34,688 nt of DNA from CAYOYK01 sp964408185 (GCA_964408185.1 CAYOYK010000023.1:1-34688); one strand, 5' to 3'; numbered from the stretch's first letter, positions 15,901-25,506 are shown. The notes: generated by a model from the letters alone, not told the origin. Program-made: numbers and translations.

Positions 15901-17111
15901 GGCGATTCTCCTTCCGCAAGAGCCAGCAGCCCTTGCACATCCTCGGTCTGTCCCGTATGCTTAAGCTCGGTGGCCTGCGCCAGCGCCGCGCGCAGGGAGG
16001 GATCGTCCAGCAGCCGCTCCACCGCGGCCACGATGCTGTCCACGTCCAAAGGGATGAGCAGCCCGTCCACCCCGTCGGCGATTTGCTCGCGGTTGCCCGT
16101 GCAGTCCGAGGCGATGATGGGCTTGCGCAGCGCCTGCGCCTCCTCGATGGCGATGGACTTGCCCTCGAAGCGCGTGACGTGCATGTAGAGATCGGCCTGC
16201 TTCATGTAGGGGTAAGGGTTGGCGACCGCGCCCAGCAGCAAAAAGCTGTCCCGCAGGCCGTTCTCGTCGATCAGCCTTTGCAGGCGCTCCCGCTCCGCGC
16301 CCTCGCCCAGCACATACCAGCGCAGGAGATAGCCCGCGTCCACAAGCCTGCGCATGGCGGGAATGGCGATATCGTATGCCTTTTGGGGATGCAGCCGCCC
16401 TACGGACAGCAGCCGGGTTCCCTCAAAGCCGTCCTGAAAGCCCTCGCCCTCGTCTGCAAGGCGGCGGATGCGCTCCGTGTTGATAAGGTTGTGAAACAGC
16501 GCCACCTTGCCCGCGTACTGCGGGTACACGCCCAGAAAGCGCTCGCCCACCTCGCCGGACACCACGCACACCCGGTCGAACGCGTCGTAGCAGCCCTCGT
16601 CCAGCAGCGGGGTATAGCCCGCGTCCTGATAATCGATGTGCACAAACGCGACCTTTCTGCGCGCCCGCACGTGCCGAGCGACATAGTAGGTGGAGGCTCC
16701 CTCCAAGTAAGCGACCGCGAGGTCGTAGGTTTCCTCAAAGCGCGGAGCGCCGTCGGCCAGAACGCGCCAGCAGAGCTTATCCCATTGCACGCGGCCCGCC
16801 TTGCGCTGCGCGCGGAGGTTGCGCAGCAGGTAGGGCGCGAGCCGCAGCGCCGTACCACGCCGCAGGGCCGCGCGCAGGATGGCCCCGCGGCAGACACGTT
16901 TGCCCGTCGGACTTGTAATGGCGCAGGCGGCCAGCTTGTCGTTCAGGCGACGGACGGACTCCGGCACGTCCGCCGCAACCTCGCCGCAGGGGAGCATCAC
17001 GTAAAGCGACAGCTCATAGCGCGACGGATCGATCGCGCGCAGCAGCTCCACCAGCGCCTTTTCGGCGCCGGCCAGCCCCAGCGTGTTGATGACGAACAGC
17101 AGCTTTTTCAT
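15882..17111 (-). CDS. GT4-family glycosyltransferase
   Basis: 409 residues, GT-B fold. The N-terminal KLLFVINTLGLAGAEKAL is the acceptor-domain glycine loop. The C-terminal donor domain has LLSVGRLHPQKAYDIAI and the E-x7-E signature EGKSIAIEEAQALRKP, retaining-type GT4. It should add a sugar to a lipid-linked or soluble acceptor on the cytoplasmic side. The start is ATG 17111 (MKKLLF), overlapping DUF2304 by 4 bases; the longer open frame upstream is not coding. Together with PelF this gives the operon two GT4 enzymes. Confidence 0.88.
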   Translation of the reverse strand: MKKLLFVINTLGLAGAEKALVELLRAIDPSRYELSLYVMLPCGEVAADVPESVRRLNDKLAACAITSPTGKRVCRGAILRAALRRGTALRLAPYLLRNLRAQRKAGRVQWDKLCWRVLADGAPRFEETYDLAVAYLEGASTYYVARHVRARRKVAFVHIDYQDAGYTPLLDEGCYDAFDRVCVVSGEVGERFLGVYPQYAGKVALFHNLINTERIRRLADEGEGFQDGFEGTRLLSVGRLHPQKAYDIAIPAMRRLVDAGYLLRWYVLGEGAERERLQRLIDENGLRDSFLLLGAVANPYPYMKQADLYMHVTRFEGKSIAIEEAQALRKPIIASDCTGNREQIADGVDGLLIPLDVDSIVAAVERLLDDPSLRAALAQATELKHTGQTEDVQGLLALAEGESPCVRIP

Positions 17112-17494
17112 GGCGCGGACTTCTTTTCGGCTTCGAGCGCCTCCACCTTGGCCATCAGGCTCAGGTTCTCCTGATTCAGCATGGAGACTTGCATGCCCAG
17201 CTCCTGCACGCGCATGGTCAGGCTGCTGATCCACTTGGTGCAGCGGAACATAAGGAAGAAGAGCATGATGATGGCGGCGGTAAAGATCACGGCCGGGGCG
17301 TACTCGACCCCAAACAGATCTGCCACCCAGAATACGGCGCTCGGCGACGCGCCGCCAATCACAATCAGCACGGCGCACATCAGCCAGAACAGGCCGTGCG
17401 TTTCCGTGATCTGCTTGCGTGCAATGGCGCGCAGGATCATCAGGATGATTACAATTCCGCAGGAGATAATGCCAATGCTGACCAATGTGCTCAT
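17108..17494 (-). CDS. DUF2304 small membrane protein (GacJ-like)
   Basis: 128 residues with three hydrophobic segments (about 4-22, 34-50, 68-86) and a C-terminal coiled coil (95-123), the DUF2304 layout including the ETHGLFWL motif. In group A Streptococcus the DUF2304 protein GacJ binds and stimulates GacI, the GT2 enzyme that makes polyprenyl-phosphate GlcNAc. Here the GT2 is two genes downstream. This pairing is the main reason to read GT2, flippase and the GT-C-like protein as one side-chain module. It starts 12 bases after PelG. Confidence 0.88.
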   Translation of the reverse strand: MSTLVSIGIISCGIVIILMILRAIARKQITETHGLFWLMCAVLIVIGGASPSAVFWVADLFGVEYAPAVIFTAAIIMLFFLMFRCTKWISSLTMRVQELGMQVSMLNQENLSLMAKVEALEAEKKSAP

Positions 17495-17506
17495 GGTGTC
17501 GCCTCC

Positions 17507-18955
17507 TCAGTCTGTGGCGGAACGAGCAAACACGCGGTTGGACGGCGGTGCTTCCTCGCGCTTAGGCACCAGCTCCCCGGTGCAGAAGATGTGCGCGTCA
17601 AAGTTCTTTTCAATAGAACGCAGGCGGAAGTAGCTGTATGTCCAGCCGACCAGCGCCCCAAAGAACAGCCCGATGCCCTGCCACGCATAGGGCAGGTACA
17701 GCGACGCGGCAATGGAGCCAATCAGCGTACAGCCGCAAAACAGCGCGCCCGTGACCAGCGAGCCGAAGCGATCCTCAAAGTAGTTGAGGAACATCAGCTG
17801 CGCGTACATCACGTACACCGCAAAATATCCGGCCGCAAGGCAGGGGTAGATATCCATGGTCAGGCCGTAGTAGCCAACGCCCGGCAGCACCACCATGAAC
17901 AGCAAAAACAGCCCTACCGAGGTGATAAATTGCAGCTTGATCACCAAAGAAACGATGTGGTTCACCATGCGGAACATGCGGCTCTTGGCAAGCTCGATAT
18001 CCAGCAGCCGGCTGGTTTGCAGCGCGTCGGAGTAATCCTTGTAGCGCTTCAAAAAGTGCGCGTCCACTTGTGTGGCAAACAGCACGCTGGCCATGATGTT
18101 GGTGTACATGGCGATGCAGGCGGCCCGGTCGTAGGTGGGGGCGTATACGTAGCAGGAATTCACCACCACGCTCAAATCCGAGCTCCAATATACGAAGTTG
18201 TGGACAAACAGGCCCAGCGTATACAGCAGGTTGGCAATCATGATCGTCAGGCTTTCCTTGTCGAAGGTCAGCACGTCGCGGTAGCTGCCGTCGTTTTTGG
18301 GGAAGCAATACCGCAGGTACGCGTATTGCAGCGACGCGATGACCCAAAAGCCTATGTCGAGCCCCAAGAGAATCGCATAGATGACGCTCATGCCCAGCCG
18401 CACAGCCGCAAAGCCGCACAGGAAGCAAACCGTCATGCCGATGGCGAAAAACAGACCGACCTTGCGCAAATCCTTGGATATGCCCATGTAGGTCATGTTG
18501 TAGAAAACCAGCGTCATGCCCAGAAAGCCGACGTAGCTCATCAGGCAGAACGCGATATCCACCTGCCCGATCCAATGCACGCAGGCGTAGAATACGCAGG
18601 CGATCACCGCGCAGCAGCCCATGGTGACCGTCAGCCCCGTATAGTAGCAGGGCATGACTTTCTCGTAGCTTTTTTGAAAGACGATTTTGTTCAAATAGGA
18701 ACTGATGTGGGCCAGAAACGGCGTTGACAGAATGAGCGAGAAGATGAAAATATACATCAGCGTAGCGGACAGCAGCTCTCGCTCCGCGTACCGGACGCTG
18801 GTATAATCCAGCACGTTGTACATCAGCGCCAGCACCAAAATGATGCACAGCATGGGCGTAAGCGTGGTGACCATGCTGTACCCCAGCCCGCGGATGGCGC
18901 TGGACAGCGACCGCCGCTTGTAGATGGAGCGGAACTCAATGCCGATGCCGGACAT
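17507..18955 (-). CDS. pelG: Pel exopolysaccharide transporter PelG
   Basis: 482 residues, about 12 membrane helices. The N-terminus SGIGIEFRSIYKRRSL followed by a long membrane region matches PelG, the MOP-family inner-membrane protein that exports the Pel polymer with PelD, PelE and PelF. In Gram-positive loci no outer-membrane PelB/PelC is needed. ATG 18955 is one base from the pelF stop with AAGGAGG in the end of pelF, so translation is coupled. Frames reading further upstream are spurious. Confidence 0.9.
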   Translation of the reverse strand: MSGIGIEFRSIYKRRSLSSAIRGLGYSMVTTLTPMLCIILVLALMYNVLDYTSVRYAERELLSATLMYIFIFSLILSTPFLAHISSYLNKIVFQKSYEKVMPCYYTGLTVTMGCCAVIACVFYACVHWIGQVDIAFCLMSYVGFLGMTLVFYNMTYMGISKDLRKVGLFFAIGMTVCFLCGFAAVRLGMSVIYAILLGLDIGFWVIASLQYAYLRYCFPKNDGSYRDVLTFDKESLTIMIANLLYTLGLFVHNFVYWSSDLSVVVNSCYVYAPTYDRAACIAMYTNIMASVLFATQVDAHFLKRYKDYSDALQTSRLLDIELAKSRMFRMVNHIVSLVIKLQFITSVGLFLLFMVVLPGVGYYGLTMDIYPCLAAGYFAVYVMYAQLMFLNYFEDRFGSLVTGALFCGCTLIGSIAASLYLPYAWQGIGLFFGALVGWTYSYFRLRSIEKNFDAHIFCTGELVPKREEAPPSNRVFARSATD

Positions 18956-18956
18956 G

Positions 18957-20390
18957 CTACATCGCCTCCTTGGGAACGGGAGCGGACATCTCGTCGTACA
19001 GCTTATGGTACACCGCGCGCATCTGGCCCAGCGTATACTTTTGGCACAGCCGCTGATAGCCGATCTCGCCCATGCGCTCGCGCAGAGCGCGGTTGCCGGC
19101 CAGCAGCGCGATCGCGTCCGCAATTTTGCTCACGGCCATCACGGGCAGCACGATTCCGGCCGCGCCCAGCGTGTCGCTCTCGCCTAGGATCAGCCCCTTG
19201 CAGTTGCCGACGTTGGTGGCGATGCACGGCTTTTTGGCGGCGAAGCCTTCCAGAATGGTCAGCGGCTGGCCCTCGCTGATGCTGGTCAGCAGCGTAAAGT
19301 CCATTTTGCCGATGTACTCGCTCACCTTGATGCGCCCGGTAAACACAACGTCCTTCACATCCAGCGCGCGCACCAGCGCGAAGCACTCCTGCGCGTAGGG
19401 ATCCTCCGCGTCGTAGGGGCCCATCAGCCAGAGCTTGAGGTTGGGCATTTGCTGCTTGGCAATGGCAAACGCCGAGATCATCGTCTTGACGTCCTTGATG
19501 GGCGCGATGCGCAGCACGGCCCCGCAGTTGACGTAGGGATCGTCCGCGTCCTTGAGGGGGATATTGGCAAACGCCTTTTCGTCGATGCCGTTGGGGGTCA
19601 CGATGGTTTTCTCGGCGGGGCAGCCCAGCTCGATTTGCAGCTGACGCACGTTTTCAAACAGGGAGGTCACTTTGTCCGCGTAACGGTAGGCGTAGGTGGA
19701 CATGAGGCCGAAGAAATCTATCCATACATTTTTGTACATGCCCTGCACCCACTTGGCCTTAATCAGCTCCTCCTCGCGCTCGCGGGTATAGATGCCGTGC
19801 TCGGAGATCAGCAGCCGCCCGCCGTTGAGCACCTTAGCAGCCACGCCGAACAGCCCCGCGTAGCCCGTGGCGACGCAGTGGTAAAAGTCCGCCTTGGGCG
19901 GAGGCGTGCGCAGGGCGAAAAACAACGGCAGGTACATGCTGCGGATCGTCCAAAGAAAGTCCACAAATTGCAGCGACTGGTACTTGGCCTTGTACATTTC
20001 CATCACAATGCCAAGGAACTCCGGCCCCATGAGCAGATCGTTCACGCTCAGGGCAGGCTTTTGGAACAGCCGGAAGAACGCGTTGACGTCCGTATCGCGG
20101 CCCATCATGTAATCGCCCAGCGCCTTGTGCTCGGCGGCGGTCAACGGCGACCGTCCGCGCTTGGAGGGATTGGGGCCCACCCAATCCTCGTCCTGCAAAT
20201 AGATCTCGTATACGGCGCTCACGTTCGGCGGCAGCTTAAAGAGAAACTTGCCGCTCTCCTTGCGCGAGGTGATGATGGTCTGGATGATAAACTCCACGTC
20301 CGGCTGGGATTCAAGCATGCTCTGGATCCAGCTGCTCACACCGCCCATCACATAGGGGTAGCAGCCCTCCACTACGATGCAGACCGTCAT
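18957..20390 (-). CDS. pelF: Pel glycosyltransferase PelF
   Basis: 477 residues. PelF's N-terminal domain (DUF3492) is evident from VVEGCYPYVMGGVSSWI at 6-22 to the HGIYTREREEE block. The GT4 donor domain follows with RIAPIKDVKTMISAF and the E-x7-E element EGQPLTILEGFAAKKP. PelF polymerises the Pel chain in the cytoplasm; known Pel is rich in GalNAc from a UDP-sugar donor, but the sugar used here is not shown by sequence. It starts three bases after the DUF2194-like gene and is followed directly by pelG, the order of other pel operons. Confidence 0.93.
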   Translation of the reverse strand: MTVCIVVEGCYPYVMGGVSSWIQSMLESQPDVEFIIQTIITSRKESGKFLFKLPPNVSAVYEIYLQDEDWVGPNPSKRGRSPLTAAEHKALGDYMMGRDTDVNAFFRLFQKPALSVNDLLMGPEFLGIVMEMYKAKYQSLQFVDFLWTIRSMYLPLFFALRTPPPKADFYHCVATGYAGLFGVAAKVLNGGRLLISEHGIYTREREEELIKAKWVQGMYKNVWIDFFGLMSTYAYRYADKVTSLFENVRQLQIELGCPAEKTIVTPNGIDEKAFANIPLKDADDPYVNCGAVLRIAPIKDVKTMISAFAIAKQQMPNLKLWLMGPYDAEDPYAQECFALVRALDVKDVVFTGRIKVSEYIGKMDFTLLTSISEGQPLTILEGFAAKKPCIATNVGNCKGLILGESDTLGAAGIVLPVMAVSKIADAIALLAGNRALRERMGEIGYQRLCQKYTLGQMRAVYHKLYDEMSAPVPKEAM

Positions 20391-20393
20391 GCC

Positions 20394-22184
20394 TCAGTCC
20401 GCCTCCTTTCCGTAGGGATAGGCGGGATCTTGGATCAGCGTCGCCGTCACGTCGGCCTCCCGGATGGTCAGCAGGTACACGCCCGCCTCCAGCTCCTTGG
20501 CTTCGGCGCCGGTAATCTGGTCGAGCTTGCTGTCCACAACCCGCAGCACAAAGTACGCCTCGTCCGGCAGCACGTCAAAATGGATGGAAACGGAGCTGTC
20601 GCCATAGGTGATCTGGTAGCGCAGGTTCAGGAAGGCGCGCGCGCGCAGATCGGCCTCCGATACGGACAGCTTGTCCAGCTTGCGGAAGGGGTACATGACT
20701 TCCGAAAGATGATCCGCCCACGCCTTGTACAGGCGTACCCAGTCGTCGTCCTCGCTGCTGGGGTAGAGCACGGGCAGCGTGTCCGCGCTCAGGTTGCTGG
20801 CCAGCAGCGCAGTTTCCACGCTCCGGTGGGCCAGCGTGGTGCTGCCGTCCAGTTGGTAAACATTCATGGTCACGGGCAGCTGCAAAACATCGTCGGTCAC
20901 ATAGCGATATCTGTCGATGTCCTCGCCGTCGATCATGGGCGCGACGAGCGTGCGGATGTCCTCCAGCGCGCCGCCAGCTTGGAGCAGCGGCAGATAGTCG
21001 CCCTCAGCCATTCCGCCGGGTGAGAAGAGGGTGAGCGTGTAGCCCTTGGCGAGCTGCTTCATCTGGCTCAGCTCCTGCAACAGCTTGTCCGCGCCGGACG
21101 CGTCCCCGACAGACGCGCCGGATATCCCCATCTCGCCGGAACGCCCTACGATCAGGCGGATGTAAAGCTGCAGCGAGCTCCATTTGATCTCCGTGGCGTT
21201 TTGGCCGTCCAGCGCGCCAGTAAAGAAGCAGGACAGCGGATACTGGTTCAGGTTGAACACGGAGGTCACGTCCGGCAGGACGGAGTTGAAAAACAGCTTT
21301 TCGCTGGTCTGATGGTACCAGCTCCGCATCTGCTCGTCGTTTTCGATGGACAGGTACGGAAAATTATGCACCATCATCGTTTGCGCGTTGATCACCGGGT
21401 AGCACAGCCTGCCGCGCAAGTCAGCCAGTATCGCCGTAAAAAAGCCGATTCCGCTGTGACGCTGCAGGTAGTCGCCGTTGACCACGCAGACCATGCTGTT
21501 CCGCACCGACGCGCGCCAAAGAAGCGGCACCAGCGCGGCGTTTTCGTCGTCCACGTCGCCGGTCAGCCCCATCAGATGCACCTTGAAGCCGGGCATAAGC
21601 GTAAAGTACGGCACGGTGGGAGTTTCATCCTTGTACAACGCCTCGCCGCCTAAAAAGAAGCCCTTGTACATGCGCACGGCCGTGGTCTCCATGGCGGCGC
21701 GGCGCACCCGCTTGACGCCCAGCAGGGCGCGGGCCTCCTCGCTTTCTTGCAAAAGCGAAAGGCTGGGCAGCATGGCGTACACGACGGGCTTGCCGCTGTC
21801 ACAGCGCGCTTGCAGCGCGGGCAGGCCGTCCGCGATATCCTCGCGGGCGACGACCAGCAGATCGGCGGCGAGAGCCTCGTCCGTCAGCTCCGTATAGCGG
21901 CGGGTGGTAAGGCGCAGGTAGTAGCACGCGTCGGTCACGGCGGGCACGGGGTCGCCGGAGGCATCGGGGGATACCCATATAGCGACGTCCGCAGCGCCAT
22001 TCGCCGCGCCGTCCGCAGCCGCAGCCTCGCGCGCGGACACATCCTCGGCGCGCTCCGTCTGCGCGTAGCGGTTGACCTCGTAGTCGGAATCAAACAGTCC
22101 CAGCGACATGCCCACAAGCTGGAACAGCAGCAGCACCACAAAGAGAAGCAGCGTAATGGCTACGTAATTCGGCTTGTCGTTCAC
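20394..22184 (-). CDS. DUF2194/PelA-deacetylase-like extracytoplasmic protein
   Basis: 596 residues with one N-terminal membrane helix (about 8-28) and a large outside domain. The middle has CVVNGDYLQRHSGIGFFTAI, YPVINAQTMMVHNFPYL and a tail of strands (LNLRYQITYGDSSVSIHF). This pattern resembles DUF2194 proteins, and its place between pelE and pelF is that of the PelA-deacetylase gene in Gram-positive pel operons. I could not identify a convincing deacetylase metal triad, so activity is open. The GTG start overlaps the previous stop as GTGA. No PelA hydrolase (GH166-type) domain is evident. Confidence 0.65.
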   Translation of the reverse strand: MNDKPNYVAITLLLFVVLLLFQLVGMSLGLFDSDYEVNRYAQTERAEDVSAREAAAADGAANGAADVAIWVSPDASGDPVPAVTDACYYLRLTTRRYTELTDEALAADLLVVAREDIADGLPALQARCDSGKPVVYAMLPSLSLLQESEEARALLGVKRVRRAAMETTAVRMYKGFFLGGEALYKDETPTVPYFTLMPGFKVHLMGLTGDVDDENAALVPLLWRASVRNSMVCVVNGDYLQRHSGIGFFTAILADLRGRLCYPVINAQTMMVHNFPYLSIENDEQMRSWYHQTSEKLFFNSVLPDVTSVFNLNQYPLSCFFTGALDGQNATEIKWSSLQLYIRLIVGRSGEMGISGASVGDASGADKLLQELSQMKQLAKGYTLTLFSPGGMAEGDYLPLLQAGGALEDIRTLVAPMIDGEDIDRYRYVTDDVLQLPVTMNVYQLDGSTTLAHRSVETALLASNLSADTLPVLYPSSEDDDWVRLYKAWADHLSEVMYPFRKLDKLSVSEADLRARAFLNLRYQITYGDSSVSIHFDVLPDEAYFVLRVVDSKLDQITGAEAKELEAGVYLLTIREADVTATLIQDPAYPYGKEAD

Positions 22185-24589
22185 GGCGTGGTCGCCTCCT
22201 CTGCGGGCGCGGCGTTGTAGCCGTAGTTGATCGCCAGATTGTAGAGCTTGGCGGGGTTTTGCGTCAGCCGATAGCAGATCACGCTGTCGTCCTCAAAATA
22301 GACCTCCATCTCATACGGATAGAGCTTTTGGAACGCCTCGGCCCAGTAGTAAGCCTTGCTCTCCACCACGGTGCGGTATTTCACGTACACCTCGGTGCCC
22401 GTCAGCTCGCTGCTGTCGGGCAGCGTCAAGGCGGCGGACTCCGCAGAAACCTCGGTTTTGTCGAGGGGCGTATGGGCATCCATGCTGACCAGCTGATTGT
22501 ATTGGAAGGGGCGCTTTTCGACAAGGAAAAACACGTACTGCGTTGGAATGGTAATGATGGTGGATTGATCCCAATCCTCCTGATCCAAGATGAACAAGCC
22601 AAGGTCGTAATGCCAGCCGCGACGATAGGTCAGGCTTGTTTCGGTCACGGGGGACACAAGCGTCCAGTCCTCCGTGGGGTAGTTGTCATACAGGTCGTAC
22701 AGCAGCTCGTCTGTTTCGGGATACTGCAAAACAAAGTAGGAGGAGAGCGTGCGGGACCAGCCAACACCGCCCTCCGGTGCGGGCAGCACGCGCAGGGCAA
22801 GCATCAGCGCGCAGCAAAGCAAGCATACCACGCTGTCACAGAAGCGCGTCGCCTTTTTCCAGCGCGCAATCGCGCAGTAGAGCAAATCAACGGGGAAGGC
22901 AAACAGCGCAACCAGCGCGTAGGCCACAAAAATGCTGGATCGGTTCAGCTCCATCAGCGCCGGGTACCCCAACTCCTTATACTTGGTGGTCAGGATCAGC
23001 AGCGCCAAGTAGATCACAATGCCGAGCCAGCGCCGCACGTAGGTTTTTCGTCGCAGCACAAGCAATCCCAGCAGGCTGAAAGCCAGCGTCATCAAAGTTG
23101 CCGCCACGGCGATATCCGCCCACTGCCCCTGCGTGACGGCGAGCTTGATAAACTGATATGTCGATTTGAGAGTCAGCCGTACCTTTTCACCCAGCTGAAC
23201 GCCCTTGCTGGTCAGATCGGGGGATTCGATCTGGGTGGCAAAAGGCTCCTGCTCGGTCTCCTTGGTGGTGGAATCGTAGGAGCTGATGATCGACATCCCC
23301 CAGCGAAGCGAGCCCTCCAGCTTTGTACCCGTCGCGTATGCCAGCGCCATGGGGGCAACCGCGATCAGCACGCCCAGCAGCACAAAGCCCATCAGCCGGA
23401 AGAACGGGCGCGGCTTAAACGCGCCGGGCAGGTTGGCCAGCGTGATGGCAACGCACAGGAAAGCCGCTGCGATGGTTACATAAAAATGCACGACAAGCGT
23501 CAGCAGAAGACAAAGCATAAACATCACAAGCAAATAGGTGGAGTTGCGCATGGGCTTGGGCTCGCGCATCCAACTCCACAGCCGCACAAACGGGTTGCGC
23601 TTACGCGCGTGGGCGTACTGTCTTTGCGCGATGCCAGTGCCAGCCGTTCCTTCCGGGAGCGCCGCGCCGTCAAACTCCAGATCGCTGCGGCGCTTGCGCC
23701 GATACAGGCGATAGTAACGCTCCAGATAGGATCCGGCGGGATAGAGGAACAGCATGGCATATTCCTGCGGCAATGAAAATTGATACCGACAAAGCGAAAA
23801 ATAGCCAAAGGCAGAGCTCAGGGTAAAAATAATCAGACTGATGACGGCGCTGTACTTGCACTTGCACAGCTTGCGCACAAACAGATAGAGCATCAGGAAA
23901 ATGTAAACCGACTGCACGGGGCCGAATACGCGGAACAGCGTAAGCGTGTCCGTGCCGGTAAGCATGGCCAGAAAGTAGAGAATTGCGTGGAAGCCGTAGG
24001 GATATACGCCGCTCACATAGAGCGTGCCGTCCAGCATGTTGTTGACCCAGTAGACATGCACCAGCAGATCGGACGTGCCAAACGAATAGAGCGTAAGCGT
24101 TTGATAGGAGCAAAACCACAGCCCGCCCGCCAAGCAGACGCTCAGCAGGAGCAGCTCGATCCAGCGCGGGCGCAGCCAGCGGCCCAGCACGCGCAAGCGC
24201 CCCAGCAGCCAGAGGCCCAGATTGCTCATTGCGTGATGGAGCAGCAGCCCGGCGCGAAGCTCTCCGCGCAGCGTCCACAGCACCAGGTTGCTAAAGCTCT
24301 GCAGCCCGGCGGCGACCTTCCGCCGATGACGCAGGCACACGACAAACAGCCCAAGCCCGTAGGTGAGCAGCAGCAGCGTCGGCACGCTGGATATGCCCAG
24401 CAGCAGCAAAATCAGTACGGCAAAGATGATCCAGAAGTTGCCCGTGACCACGCAAAACACGAAGCGCTCCGCGACGCCCATGTGCTTGAGCCTGCGCCAA
24501 AACACCATGGTAGGCAGCGTAAGCGTGAGCGCCGTATAGCATACGAGCACCCACGCGATCTGAAACGCCGTTCTCATGGTCATGGACAT
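22181..24589 (-). CDS. Large GT-C-like polytopic membrane protein
   Basis: 802 residues, at least 12 membrane helices, then an extracytoplasmic C-terminal part from about 630. The first external loop has SDLLVHVYW (Asp174, His178) and, after it, YPYGFH (196-201), an acidic-plus-YPxGxH arrangement common in GT-C glycosyltransferases and related DUF6541-type proteins. GT-C enzymes transfer sugars from polyprenyl phosphate outside the cell, as GacL does. It could therefore decorate the Pel chain. ATG 24589 is 10 bases after AAAGGAG; ATGs at 24583 and 24577 are alternatives. The sequence alone does not exclude a structural export role. Confidence 0.72.
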   Translation of the reverse strand: MSMTMRTAFQIAWVLVCYTALTLTLPTMVFWRRLKHMGVAERFVFCVVTGNFWIIFAVLILLLLGISSVPTLLLLTYGLGLFVVCLRHRRKVAAGLQSFSNLVLWTLRGELRAGLLLHHAMSNLGLWLLGRLRVLGRWLRPRWIELLLLSVCLAGGLWFCSYQTLTLYSFGTSDLLVHVYWVNNMLDGTLYVSGVYPYGFHAILYFLAMLTGTDTLTLFRVFGPVQSVYIFLMLYLFVRKLCKCKYSAVISLIIFTLSSAFGYFSLCRYQFSLPQEYAMLFLYPAGSYLERYYRLYRRKRRSDLEFDGAALPEGTAGTGIAQRQYAHARKRNPFVRLWSWMREPKPMRNSTYLLVMFMLCLLLTLVVHFYVTIAAAFLCVAITLANLPGAFKPRPFFRLMGFVLLGVLIAVAPMALAYATGTKLEGSLRWGMSIISSYDSTTKETEQEPFATQIESPDLTSKGVQLGEKVRLTLKSTYQFIKLAVTQGQWADIAVAATLMTLAFSLLGLLVLRRKTYVRRWLGIVIYLALLILTTKYKELGYPALMELNRSSIFVAYALVALFAFPVDLLYCAIARWKKATRFCDSVVCLLCCALMLALRVLPAPEGGVGWSRTLSSYFVLQYPETDELLYDLYDNYPTEDWTLVSPVTETSLTYRRGWHYDLGLFILDQEDWDQSTIITIPTQYVFFLVEKRPFQYNQLVSMDAHTPLDKTEVSAESAALTLPDSSELTGTEVYVKYRTVVESKAYYWAEAFQKLYPYEMEVYFEDDSVICYRLTQNPAKLYNLAINYGYNAAPAEEATTP

Positions 24590-24605
24590 ACCGTGCGGGC
24601 TCCTT

Positions 24606-25505
24606 TCATCCAAGGGTATGGATGATATCCATAATCTCTTTGTTTACGACCACCCTGCTGCTCTTCAGGCGGCTGAGCCATTGGTTGAAGCCCTCCACGT
24701 CCTCGGCGGCAAAATGGTAGCGCAGGTTGGCGGTGTAGGCCTCCAGCGTTTCGGGGCAGCGGGCTGCGATTTCCTCGGCCCACTTCTTTGCGCTGCTCAG
24801 CCCGCCTACCTTGATGTACAATGACACCAGCCCCAAGTAAAACGCGGGGGTGACGGCTCCCGGCTCAAGGGCCAGCAGGCGTGCGGTCACGTCGGCCGTT
24901 TTGTCGATGTACAGCTTCAGCTCGCGGTCGGACAGCACGTTCTTATCCAGATACCATAGCAGGTACTCGATCAGCGAGCTATACCCGGCCACGTTCTTCT
25001 CGTCCGCGTCGATGGCGTCCTGCATGGTGAGCACATTGCTGTGAAACTGAGTCAGGCTGTCCGCGATGGCGGAGGCGGAGTAGTGCGAGGCCTCGCTGTC
25101 GTCGCTGTCCAGCGCCATGGCGATGGCGCTGAGCGAGTTGTCCGTGCCGTCCTTGAGGAGATTGAGCAGCATGCGCCGCAGATCGCTCTTGTGGCTGACG
25201 ATCATCGCTTCCTCCATGGACACGATGTTCATCTCGGTCTCCAGCTCCGGCTGTACGGCGCGGATCATGCCCTCGCCCGCCGGCGTCTCCGGCGCGGCGT
25301 CGTCCTGAGCGCGGAAGAGCAGCCGCAGCAGATTGCCAAGCCCCAAAAAGCAGGGCGCAAGCACCGGACAGGCCAGCAGAAAGACAAAGAGGATCCATGC
25401 CTTCTGCGGGTCGGCCTTGGGCGCGTAGCACAGCTGAAAAACCAGATAGCAGGCCGCGCCAAGGACGTTGGCCCCAAGCAGCGCATAGCACAGGAGATGG
25501 CTCAT
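24606..25505 (-). CDS. pelE: PelE-like TPR membrane protein
   Basis: 299 residues. Two membrane helices (about 5-25 and 36-56) are followed by a cytoplasmic helical domain. The block SDLRRMLLNLLKDGT ... AIAMALDSDDSEASHYSAS (108-145) is the PelE signature, where HYSAS corresponds to HYAAS in homologues. TPR-like helices continue to the end. PelE bridges PelD and PelF/PelG in the synthase complex. It starts one base after the pelD stop, with GGAGG inside pelD. Confidence 0.8.
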   Translation of the reverse strand: MSHLLCYALLGANVLGAACYLVFQLCYAPKADPQKAWILFVFLLACPVLAPCFLGLGNLLRLLFRAQDDAAPETPAGEGMIRAVQPELETEMNIVSMEEAMIVSHKSDLRRMLLNLLKDGTDNSLSAIAMALDSDDSEASHYSASAIADSLTQFHSNVLTMQDAIDADEKNVAGYSSLIEYLLWYLDKNVLSDRELKLYIDKTADVTARLLALEPGAVTPAFYLGLVSLYIKVGGLSSAKKWAEEIAARCPETLEAYTANLRYHFAAEDVEGFNQWLSRLKSSRVVVNKEIMDIIHTLG

Positions 25506-25506
25506 G

